The translations under genes and the position numbers were made by a program. A model generated the notes under the pieces. It did no database searches. It was not told where the DNA came from and worked only from the letters and a program-made list of their open reading frames with translations. Of a stretch of 64,000 nucleotides of DNA, positions 17,201-24,455 are shown in pieces (the stretch's first letter is position 1; every line of letters starts with the position of its first letter). This DNA comes from Oscillospiraceae bacterium. GTDB lineage: Bacteria > Bacillota > Clostridia > Oscillospirales > Oscillospiraceae. The stretch is from the NCBI GenBank assembly GCA_017465625.1, contig JAFTVV010000037.1:1-64000 (forward strand), in the 5' to 3' direction.

Positions 17201-19466
17201 AAAGATCGTCATATTTCTCGTCGAGTATCTCGATCTTAATGAGCGCATCATCCAGCCAAATTGCGGCATAATTGCCTTGGCGCATGACGCAAAGTTCAAT
17301 GCCGCTTTGACCGGTGTATCGCTGGATTTGTTCTTCATCCAGCGTGTGAACAGTCTGCCAGTTCGTCAGGGAATTTTCACCGGATATTTTGGCATACTGC
17401 AAAATATAGTTGCCTTTTTCCTGCAGCAGATCAATATGCCAGGACTTTCCGTCACGGAATCGGATCTGCATACCGGCTCGCTGCTGGGTATATTCGTCAC
17501 CTGTACCAAGCTCTGCCACGCTCGGATTGAATTTCAGGGTGGCCCGGAAGGTGAAATCGTCATAGTAGGGCTTTGAATCATCCAAAATGGGCAAATCCCT
17601 TAAATTCAAAACAGACTGACTTTGAATACTGAAGGGAACGTTCAACAGCTCCCGGTTAGATGCCCAGGATTCCAAGCCCAGCTGTGCAGAGCAATTCTGA
17701 TACTGGGTATCAAGCGTTTCAATTTTAATCAGTTCGTCATCCAGCCAAATCGCGGCATAATTGCCCTGACGGGCAACACTCAGCCGGATGCCGTCTTTGC
17801 CGGTATAACGCCCAATCTGCCCGGCACTCAGGGTATGAATGGTCTGCCAGCCGGTGACGGAATTATTGCCGGATATTTTTGCATACTGCAGGATATACTT
17901 GCCCTTTTCCTTCAGCATATGAATATGCCAGCTCTTTCCGTTGCTGAACCGGATTTGCATACCGGAGCGCTGCTGTGTATAGGAGTCAGCAGTCCCCAGC
18001 TCTGCCAGATTCAAATCGTACTTCAGATTTGCCCGGAAGGTAAAGCTGTTGTAGGATGTGTTGCTCAGAACCTGACCTTCTCCGTCCTTTTTGTACAGAA
18101 CACCATCATTCTGACCGTCCAGAATCCAGGCATTTCCCAGGGTGACCCGGAAAAAGTCATATTCCAAAACCAATTCGGTGTAGAAATCCTGATTCAGATA
18201 AATACTGCGGCTAACCGACGTATAGCCTGCTTTTTCCGCCTTTAGGGTATAGTAGCCTTGCTCCAAATCCTTCAGCGCAAACGTGCCATCGGCCTCAGGT
18301 GTCAAGGGCTTCTCTCCCTTGGGACCGATGTAGGTCAGCAGCAGACCGTCTAAACCATCCTTGTTTATATTGTTCAGCACGATTTTGCCGCCAAGGGTTT
18401 TTGTGCCTTCTGTAACAGCCTCTGCCTTGGCAGATACTGTTGCACCGTCCTTGGTGCCCGGAATCGTCAATGTAACACTGCCATCCTCGTTAAAGGATAT
18501 ATGCTCGATCTGCTCCTGGCCATTGAGCATAATAGAGGTCAGTGCATATCCCTCGTCCGGCTGGACGGTAACGATTGCGTTCATACCGGGAATCACAGCG
18601 GATGCACCGGAAAGGGTATAATGCGCGCCCTGCTGCAATGTGACAGGCACACTGCCCATAACGCCCTGGCCGTTAAAACGGAAATGACGGCTCACGTTGG
18701 AGAAGGACACACCGTTTTGCTGGACGTAGTGATACCAGTATCGGTCTATACCGGTATCCGTACCGTTGAGGTTATAAGAGGTGATGTGGGCAGGATTGAT
18801 ATACACATATCCGTTTTGAATCGCCTCTACATCCATCTTCAGCCACTTCAGGTAATCCCAGGGAATAAACAGCTCCATACTATAGCCGTAGCAGTCTGCC
18901 GTGTTGACCGCACCGCCTTTGGTGGCAGTCCCCAGGCAGGCCATAATATCATTGGTGGTTGCCACATTGGAATATCCGTCCCGACCGTTGCTCCGCTTGA
19001 AGAGCATATCACCGGTAGGCAGCAGATCGATCTCAAACACATCGTTTTCACGCATACTTGTGACGTGAGGAGCTGAAAGATAAATTTCGATACAGCTGTT
19101 CATATAGGATGGGCGTTCCAGATTCACATAGATGGGTACACTTTCGGTCACATCAAACACAAAATATATACCCTTTTCGCCAAAGTGACTGGTCATAGCG
19201 ATGTTGACATCATTGCCGCCATCGTCATTGTGCAAATACAGCCAATTGTTCTTTTGGTAGGCTTCCTCGTCCAAAATTCCGTCAATTACGAAACCGGCAT
19301 CTGTTTCTGCCTTGGCTTCATCGGGATTGATATAGGAATATTCTTCCTCTGAGGGAACCTCCGTAATGCTGCCGGTTTTATTGCAGCCGGCGGCAATCCC
19401 AAGAACGGTTACCAGCAACAGCAGCAACACAATACCCTTCAGGGGTGTCATTTTAGTTTTTTTCAT
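14256..19466 (-). CDS. Giant lectin-like lipoprotein (CBM9/DOMON-like N-terminus), locus 1
   Basis: 1736 residues. Signal peptide with lipobox IAAGC (Cys28), so it is tethered to the outer face of the membrane. Order: CBM9/DOMON-like domain (about 50-275; IDGILDEEAYQ, MTSHFGEKGIYFVFD, IEIYLSAP, LELFIPWDYL-like), a divergent B-repeat, a carboxypeptidase-regulatory-like fold (about 350-430; GYYTLKAEKAGY), then six ConA-like modules interspersed with InlB-B-repeat-like modules. No catalytic motif is visible. GGAGGGG precedes the ATG. It starts 12 bases after the GH43 lipoprotein stop, so the two are translated from one message. It probably captures polysaccharide at the cell surface. The locus 2 paralogue at 39632-44707 shares the first 430 residues in order. 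Confidence 0.85.
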   Translation of the reverse strand: MKKTKMTPLKGIVLLLLLVTVLGIAAGCNKTGSITEVPSEEEYSYINPDEAKAETDAGFVIDGILDEEAYQKNNWLYLHNDDGGNDVNIAMTSHFGEKGIYFVFDVTESVPIYVNLERPSYMNSCIEIYLSAPHVTSMRENDVFEIDLLPTGDMLFKRSNGRDGYSNVATTNDIMACLGTATKGGAVNTADCYGYSMELFIPWDYLKWLKMDVEAIQNGYVYINPAHITSYNLNGTDTGIDRYWYHYVQQNGVSFSNVSRHFRFNGQGVMGSVPVTLQQGAHYTLSGASAVIPGMNAIVTVQPDEGYALTSIMLNGQEQIEHISFNEDGSVTLTIPGTKDGATVSAKAEAVTEGTKTLGGKIVLNNINKDGLDGLLLTYIGPKGEKPLTPEADGTFALKDLEQGYYTLKAEKAGYTSVSRSIYLNQDFYTELVLEYDFFRVTLGNAWILDGQNDGVLYKKDGEGQVLSNTSYNSFTFRANLKYDLNLAELGTADSYTQQRSGMQIRFSNGKSWHIHMLKEKGKYILQYAKISGNNSVTGWQTIHTLSAGQIGRYTGKDGIRLSVARQGNYAAIWLDDELIKIETLDTQYQNCSAQLGLESWASNRELLNVPFSIQSQSVLNLRDLPILDDSKPYYDDFTFRATLKFNPSVAELGTGDEYTQQRAGMQIRFRDGKSWHIDLLQEKGNYILQYAKISGENSLTNWQTVHTLDEEQIQRYTGQSGIELCVMRQGNYAAIWLDDALIKIEILDEKYDDLSAQLALETWAYKQGILDIPFRIENHATVDVKGSPFLTHAKTWNISGQYEGKLYKQGTEGVYTVLESVIVTNDVATVATDLSPDTKDYSLAYLFKFSNGEQFRVRLHHTDKDGVYRIQSMNGSTVVPEWKVGYALTEEQAAKVMSEGIEFRVLLSGTNADVYLDGQVVCTYDLSKNLASGQPSGVDKATAKVGFSLDGNYGLTTELPFKLADISKDVKIYVTDVANGIITANKESCTIGETVTLTIAGNPGCYYNEICINGEKIDPAWDGTYSYKATENIYIVTGSFAPGDFRENQESAWNVLKQNQNLLYMQAHTEGDSGWLCAEHHANDLSATVRDAAPDAKNFAMIYHFDFSNGETLRLRLHHTDSDGKYRIQVMDHSTVSEEWKSHYTLTDAEEALVQGDGIKFRTWIDDTNAVVYLDGNPVCTIDLSKVLSTGSASGVEKAAVQIKIKVDGNLNQAMEIPFKLTDTGKQVLVNIESLSNGNVTTAEASYQVGDTVVLTVTPDAGYSQKLYINGEPLLLDWKTNTYSFTATETVYNITGTFEPSLNITPKDLKRWDTANQAHGILNAYYPNHSDAWLTEIQDEYRSISVMAKNYLPGEDGTGVEGFAVNLGFKLSNGKEYIFRIIKEKGKYYHQRFGINGNDWKKTELDAAAIEALCGDGVNFKLERTSAGTLTLSINGVVYDNYTMEGVTAQTKVTTAIIGHYGNKGEKIALPFVLKTPADTVNANLNIAETVNGTVTAGQENYQVGDTVILTVTPNAGYALKSLVVQKDGQPVEIGKNYSFVIEDGVYTVEAEFIASMFKIVSGNWDLSNQFDGFLTITAQKDGTTVLTNANSYKEVSVTVKDHTPSKNTDGSLKQGNFSMQISFIFDNGKEYQVRMHNTDKDGNYKLQNMGGTNSLTGWKWQADLTTAQKQKLLEGDGVEFAVKLVGSDAELYVDGRKMAAVALGAEYAGKTAQIKLCMNGNKGVQNLEIPFTLQ

Positions 19467-19478
19467 GATAACCCCTCC

Positions 19479-21392
19479 TTATTTACCAAGAATCCGCACT
19501 TCGGAGATGCCAACCGCTTCCTGTCCTTCCGGTACTTCCACAGTAATCCGAATGGATTTTACATTCAGTTCATCGAATTCTGCATACGCTGCAGAACCCG
19601 GCACCACATAATACATTGCACCGTCATAATCATTGGCCTGGAAGTTTTCCGGACCAAATTGGATGTCCTTGATGAAGCGAACGACTTTCTTGCCGTCTTC
19701 TTCGCAGACAAACTCCATTCTTGCCACCTTGGCAAATGCGGTATCTTCCATCTTGGAATTATAAACCATTACTGCACGGACAGGTCTTGCCTGGGCAAAA
19801 TCGAAGGTGAAGGTGGTTGTTTTCTTGATGGTGGTTTCCTGAATATATTGCAGAAAATCGGGGTGTGCATACTTGTAGACGGAAAGCAGTCCATCCGTCA
19901 TAAATTCCCCGTTCTCGCCGCCGGAAACAGTTGCCTCCGGAGCGATGTTGACATATTCGGCAAAGGCATCGATTCGGGGCTGCACGGTACAAGTAGGTCC
20001 GTTGGTATACATTACATCCAGATCGTTGCCATCTTTATCCCGAATGGTAAGCCATTGAACTTCATCGATTGCCGGATTACGGGCAGAACCGGCAGCAATC
20101 ACATCGTTATGGCGGTGATAAATCATATACAGCTTTTCACCCACAGGGATAAAGCTGTGGTGACCGGTACCGGAGACCTCCTGGCTGCCGGAGGTGTTGC
20201 CGGAGATCAGCACGCCGCCTTCCGCTTCTGTCAGCTTGCGGTAGGGTCCCATAATGTGCTCGGAAACGGCCTGTGCAACCTGATAAGAGCTGTCAGCATA
20301 GCTGCCAACGGAGAATGTCAAATAGTACATCCCCTTATGCTTGATCACAAACGGGCCCTCGTTGATGCGGTTGCTGGGCTCGTAGGAGACCGTTTCCACA
20401 TCCTGACCGGACTGCGCGGCCTTCCAATCTTCCACTGTGTAATATTTGTGACAGGTAAGAACCGTGGCAGTGCTCCAGTCAGGCTTCAGCCAATTCTCCA
20501 TTTTTACAGCGCAAAGGCGGTTGGAGCTTCTTCCTTTCTCAATGCCATTGTCGCTGAGGCTATCCACCCAGAACAGATACTTGCTGCCATCCTCATCCAC
20601 ATAGGGATGGGGGTCGATCCCTCGAACATAACCGCCACGGGTTGCGGAGAGGTTACCGCCCATACCCTCGTCAATAAACCGGTTATACTGTTCAGGATCA
20701 AAAAACATATATTTGGCATAGTAATGGGGATAAGCACGCAGAACGTTGCCGTCAGAATCGGTCGCACCGGGAACAGTATTATAGTTGTGCATATTTTCTG
20801 CGCCGCAGCTATCAGGATCCTGAAAGTTTACCAGCTGAAAATCTCTGTCCGGATATTTTGAAACGGCAACCATCATAAAGTATTCACCGTTACCTTCGCT
20901 GACACCGTTGCCTACCTCAATATTTTCATCAGCTTCGGGTGTTGCGCTGAAGAACATATAATAAAGTTCTTCTTCAGAATCGTAAACCACCTCAGGCGCC
21001 CAAATGTCCTTCCAGGTCGCCCGACGAACCTCCGACATTTTGCCGGGACTGGACCAACCCATATTATCCAATGCGTTGCCCACACGCTCCCAATCCATCA
21101 GGTCTTTGGAACGGTAGCAATACAAAGAGCCTTCCGTTCCATACAGATAATACCAGCCATCCACGGCAGTATTATCCAGCACGAAGGGGTCGGGACAATC
21201 TGCCTTTTTGTCGTTGCGGTAAAAAAGTGCTTTGTTGTAGTCAGATTTGGTTTGCCCTTCCTTCAGCTGACCCTGATAGCTGGACACCTCATACTGCGTT
21301 CGTGTTTGTTCAGATTGGCATCCGGTCAACACTGCGCAGGAAGATACTATAAGAGCTGCCAATAAAAGTGCAGAACCTCGAATCATTTTCAT
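19479..21392 (-). CDS. GH43 glycosidase lipoprotein, locus 1
   Basis: 637 residues from the ATG at 21392, which has GGGAGGTG 8 bases upstream. Lipobox VLTGC (Cys25) anchors it outside the membrane. The five-bladed GH43 domain (about 50-470) shows CPDPFV (catalytic base Asp68), DIWAPEVVYD and INEGPFVIKHKG with the general-acid Glu; FFSATPEAD and GTGHHSF are also typical. A C-terminal beta-sandwich (about 495-637; discoidin-like, VMVYNSKMED, GISEVRILGK) is shared with the two other GH43 proteins here. GH43 enzymes are arabinofuranosidases, xylosidases or exo-galactanases; the specificity cannot be set by eye. The gene lies directly downstream of the permease stump. Confidence 0.9.
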   Translation of the reverse strand: MKMIRGSALLLAALIVSSCAVLTGCQSEQTRTQYEVSSYQGQLKEGQTKSDYNKALFYRNDKKADCPDPFVLDNTAVDGWYYLYGTEGSLYCYRSKDLMDWERVGNALDNMGWSSPGKMSEVRRATWKDIWAPEVVYDSEEELYYMFFSATPEADENIEVGNGVSEGNGEYFMMVAVSKYPDRDFQLVNFQDPDSCGAENMHNYNTVPGATDSDGNVLRAYPHYYAKYMFFDPEQYNRFIDEGMGGNLSATRGGYVRGIDPHPYVDEDGSKYLFWVDSLSDNGIEKGRSSNRLCAVKMENWLKPDWSTATVLTCHKYYTVEDWKAAQSGQDVETVSYEPSNRINEGPFVIKHKGMYYLTFSVGSYADSSYQVAQAVSEHIMGPYRKLTEAEGGVLISGNTSGSQEVSGTGHHSFIPVGEKLYMIYHRHNDVIAAGSARNPAIDEVQWLTIRDKDGNDLDVMYTNGPTCTVQPRIDAFAEYVNIAPEATVSGGENGEFMTDGLLSVYKYAHPDFLQYIQETTIKKTTTFTFDFAQARPVRAVMVYNSKMEDTAFAKVARMEFVCEEDGKKVVRFIKDIQFGPENFQANDYDGAMYYVVPGSAAYAEFDELNVKSIRITVEVPEGQEAVGISEVRILGK

Positions 21393-21411
21393 TGTGGACA
21401 CCTCCCGATTG

Positions 21412-21558
21412 TTCTTTGACGCTGCCGGCAGAAACACCTTTCATACAATATTTCTGCAAACAGCAGTAAATGATGATCAGCGGCAGCGTCATATTCAATG
21501 CGCCATCTTCTCTTTTAAAGCCGTACCGGTTTAGGAAAATTGCTTCCGGGTACGTGGG
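21412..21558 (-). pseudogene. Remnant of ABC sugar permease(s), locus 1
   Basis: Between the solute-binding protein and GH43, reading in the frame that follows the SBP stop codon, 29 codons (21498-21412) encode TLPLIIIYCCLQKY..KGVSAGSVKE. This matches the last residues of the intact permease at 46629-47504 (LPLILIYCFLQKYFIEGIATGGVKE, shown only in part here). The preceding 20 codons (IFLNRYGFKRED) resemble the tail of a MalF-type partner. Everything else of both permeases is missing and the original stop codon is gone (GAG-TAA in the paralogue, GAA-CAA here). It occupies exactly the place the two permeases hold in locus 2. Confidence 0.88.
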
Positions 21559-23397
21559 TTATCTACCAAGAATTCGCAGTCTCATACCTCTCAGTCCGTT
21601 GTCCGCAGCCTGCTGCTTCTGGGCAATAAAATCAGTCAGGGTCATCTTGCCCTCACGGACATCCTTGTTGAAGGTCATAGACCATTCAGTGATCCAGGTC
21701 AGAGATGTAAAGTAAGTATAGTCACCGATGTCGGCCTTTTGTGCCATATAGGGACCTGCCCACATACCGGAAACCAGGCGGTCAGCAGAATCGGCATACT
21801 CGCCCATACCGTAACCGATCTGGTTGGGTACGGTTTTGTTGCCCTTGGCCAAAATCTTCTGACCTTCAGGACCTGCTGCCCAGGTGACAAACTTCATTGC
21901 TGCATCATAGTTCTTATTTTTGGTATTTGCAGGCACGAAGAAACCGGAGCCTTCGCTGGCTGTGGCGGCTTCGCCTACAATCGCAGTGTCATTTACCGTA
22001 TGAAGTTCACCGGTGTACACGGCACCGTCATAAGTTTCACCAATGACCTTCAGGTACTCCTTGCCGTCTTTTGTGTAGGTGCTGCCGCCAACATACTCAC
22101 GGTACTGGGCAGGTACGGCCATGCCCAAAGCATCATTCAGGATGCTCTGGAAGGACTGTGCCTGAGAGAAGTACTCGATCAGGAAGGGACAGTCGGTGCC
22201 GGAGGTAAAGCGAGCGGTACGGTTTTGGGTGGTGCTGGGTGCAACACCGTAGCCATAAAAGCCCACATCTGCCTGCTTGTCGGCAGGTACACCCAGACGG
22301 GTGAACTCCAAAATTGCATCGTACTGAGAAGGCAGCTCATAAACCTTGCCGTCCAGCTTGCTCAGTTCGGCAGCATTGTTGTTCAGGAAGAGCTTGCTCT
22401 CGTAGGTCAATACATCGCCCTTGGCATAATTTACGCCATTGACTGTGAGATCCTCCAGTGCCAGATAGCCGGGCTGCTTGTCGGCCAGTGTCAGCTTGTA
22501 CTGACCGGATGCTTCGTCCCAGCCAACACAGTCACCGCCTACGCCGAAGCCCATAAAGAACCACCATTCGCTCATAAAGCCGTATTCAAACTCATATTGC
22601 TGCTGGAAGGCACGGGCCAAAATTCTCTGCTCCTCCCAGTTCATACCGATGCACTCGTTGAATACCTTGTATACAAATTCGCCTGCCTCGTTACGGCTGG
22701 TCTTGGCATCGGCATAGGGCGCATCTTTATACTCGGCATAGCCGTGGGGCTGCAAAGCTGCGCTGTTGGCAGCATTGTAAGCATCCAATTCTGCTTCAGG
22801 TACGGAAATCACATTGATGCCGCAGCTTTCCAAAATAGACTTGTTATAATAGAGGACCTGCGGATCGCTGCCGTTGGGAATGGCCAGCAGAGATGCGCCC
22901 TCACCGGCCAGGAATTTGCCGTTTTCGGAGGCAGTGGTATTCATACGGAAACGATTGATCAGAGACGTGGGAATCTGATCCCATTGCATAGAGGCCTTCA
23001 CATCGTCTGTTAAATACTTGTCCAGTTCTACAAAGTACTTTCCGCCCTGCATTGCCAGGGTCTTGAATTCATCGTCGTGCAGCTCCAAAACATCGTACTG
23101 ATAGTTGGAGCGCAGCGCGGAGTCCAAGCCGGAGATCGCACCGGCGTTTTCCCGCATCTGCACAAAAACACCGTCAGTGACACCCTGTCCGTTGTTGTAA
23201 GCTTCGACCATTTCTTTATAGGAATTTTGTACCTGTGCGGTAACATAAGAGGCAGCATAATAAATAACGGTTCTGCCCTCTGCGTCAGAGGGGACTTCCT
23301 GACTCTTTCCGCCACAGCCTGCCAAACCAATAGTCATAGCAGCGGCCAAACACAGTGCCAGCAATGCTGCAAATCTCCGTTTTAACTTCATACTCAT
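21559..23397 (-). CDS. Extracellular solute-binding lipoprotein (CUT1 sugar ABC importer), locus 1
   Basis: 612 residues, longer than the usual 400-450 for this family. Lipobox GLAGC (Cys28) follows a hydrophobic segment. RTVIYYAASYVTAQVQNSYKE (first strand; motif IYYAASYV) and later PNGSDPQVLYYNK and AMKFVTWAAGPEGQ are characteristic of bacterial extracellular solute-binding proteins. The ATG at 23397 has AGGAGG 8 bases upstream; a GTG just before it is possible. Its own permeases are deleted, so it is an orphan that may dock with the locus 2 permeases. It heads the main locus 1 transcript, with a promoter nearly identical in design to that of its paralogue at 48490-50322. Confidence 0.92.
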   Translation of the reverse strand: MSMKLKRRFAALLALCLAAAMTIGLAGCGGKSQEVPSDAEGRTVIYYAASYVTAQVQNSYKEMVEAYNNGQGVTDGVFVQMRENAGAISGLDSALRSNYQYDVLELHDDEFKTLAMQGGKYFVELDKYLTDDVKASMQWDQIPTSLINRFRMNTTASENGKFLAGEGASLLAIPNGSDPQVLYYNKSILESCGINVISVPEAELDAYNAANSAALQPHGYAEYKDAPYADAKTSRNEAGEFVYKVFNECIGMNWEEQRILARAFQQQYEFEYGFMSEWWFFMGFGVGGDCVGWDEASGQYKLTLADKQPGYLALEDLTVNGVNYAKGDVLTYESKLFLNNNAAELSKLDGKVYELPSQYDAILEFTRLGVPADKQADVGFYGYGVAPSTTQNRTARFTSGTDCPFLIEYFSQAQSFQSILNDALGMAVPAQYREYVGGSTYTKDGKEYLKVIGETYDGAVYTGELHTVNDTAIVGEAATASEGSGFFVPANTKNKNYDAAMKFVTWAAGPEGQKILAKGNKTVPNQIGYGMGEYADSADRLVSGMWAGPYMAQKADIGDYTYFTSLTWITEWSMTFNKDVREGKMTLTDFIAQKQQAADNGLRGMRLRILGR

Positions 23398-23435
23398 CAC
23401 ATTTTCCTCCTATATGACAATTCATTTTTGTGAGT

Positions 23436-23445
23436 TGTTGTACAA
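23436..23445 (-). promoter_or_regulatory. Candidate operator TTGTACAACA in the locus 1 SBP leader
   Basis: One mismatch from TTGTGCAACA found in the locus 2 SBP leader (50367-50376) and upstream of GH36 (29240-29249). It lies between the -10 box and the ribosome site. Confidence 0.4.
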
Positions 23446-23467
23446 AAGTCACATCTTCACAATAAAA

Positions 23468-23496
23468 ATTATACTATTTTACATCAAAAAGCACAA
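23468..23496 (-). promoter_or_regulatory. Promoter of the locus 1 SBP operon
   Basis: Minus-strand AATTGTGC (-35 TTGTGC), 17-base spacer, TATAAT. The locus 2 SBP gene has the same -35 hexamer, spacer and -10 box. Confidence 0.75.
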
Positions 23497-23555
23497 TTGC
23501 ATAATTCTACCATTTTGTCCCAAAATTCCCCCTATATGGTGTCTGTAAAAAAATT

Positions 23556-23583
23556 GCTCTTTCCCAACGAATCGGGAAAGAGC
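23556..23583. terminator. Bidirectional terminator after AraC regulator 1
   Basis: Arms GCTCTTTCCC and GGGAAAGAGC (10 bp) with A-rich sequence on one side and T-rich on the other. It ends the GH36-GH31-AraC transcript just before the SBP promoter. Confidence 0.85.
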
Positions 23584-23608
23584 ATTTTTATTTTTTGGCG
23601 AAGGTTCT

Positions 23609-24412
23609 TTACTTTTCGGACGAATCCTGGAAACTGTAATTTCGTTCGTAACTGCGATAAAATGTACTCATACTGGTAAATCCGCAAAGCATCGCAATCT
23701 GCTGCAGGGTTTTGTCTTTATACTTCGGGTCGTTACGAAGCTGTATGACCATTTGAACACGAATATCGTTGACGAATACCCGCAAATCCACGTTTAAACG
23801 TTTTTTGAGTTTCTTGCTCAGCGCTTTGGGAGACATATAAAAAATTTCGCCCAGGGATTCCAGCGTGATGTTTTCCTGATAATGATCGTAAATATATTGG
23901 ACGATCTCCGTAACGATTTCACTATCCTGACGCGGTGCGTATTTCTCATCAAAGGTACCGTAGTGTTCAATGATATCAGAAAACAACTGACAGGCGATGC
24001 CAATCCGCCGCAGTTCCGGGATTGGCTCCTGCTCGTTCAGCACCTCGCTGATGCGCTGATACAACCGCTGATTGTATTGCACATCCATAAGCCATCGAGG
24101 CAATCGCTTTTTGGGAAAGACTGCCGATAGATTACTCAGGTATCTGGTGCCGATGTGAAGGAAAACCACCTCTGCCCGTCCGTCAATTTCATAGCTGTGG
24201 TTCTCAAGACTGTTGATGATCGCGATCTGACCGTCTGTCAAAACCTTCTTCTGATCCGCAATGGTAATCACCACACTACCCTTGACAACGCCATAAATCT
24301 CAATGTTTCTGTGGAAATGCGGGAAGAAGCCTACGCTCATATAGTGCATACCGGCAAAGCGGGAAGCTTCGTCGCGTTCCATTTCACTTTGAGCTCTTAC
24401 GATATTTGCCAT
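23609..24412 (-). CDS. AraC-family transcriptional regulator, locus 1
   Basis: 267 residues. An N-terminal cupin-like ligand-binding domain (MSVGFFPHFHRNIEIYGV, DGQIAIINSLENHSYEI; short motifs HFHRNIEI and ENHSYEI) precedes a C-terminal double helix-turn-helix of the AraC type (about 165-267; ITLESLGEIFYMSPKALSKK, IAMLCGFTSMSTFYRSYER; each motif begins a helix pair). The ATG at 24412 follows AGGGGGG. It is last in the GH36-GH31-AraC message and directly upstream of the SBP promoter, which it probably controls. It has the same length as, and the same motifs as, the regulator at 52512-53315. Confidence 0.93.
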   Translation of the reverse strand: MANIVRAQSEMERDEASRFAGMHYMSVGFFPHFHRNIEIYGVVKGSVVITIADQKKVLTDGQIAIINSLENHSYEIDGRAEVVFLHIGTRYLSNLSAVFPKKRLPRWLMDVQYNQRLYQRISEVLNEQEPIPELRRIGIACQLFSDIIEHYGTFDEKYAPRQDSEIVTEIVQYIYDHYQENITLESLGEIFYMSPKALSKKLKKRLNVDLRVFVNDIRVQMVIQLRNDPKYKDKTLQQIAMLCGFTSMSTFYRSYERNYSFQDSSEK

Positions 24413-24455
24413 ACGATCCCCCCTGAACAAAATTCCATCCTGCGCGAGCAGTTCT

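Noticed and set aside
10430..19466. CRISPR-like array from the regularly repeated DNA
   Set aside because: The repeats are coding, in frame, hundreds of bases long and diverged; they are protein modules.
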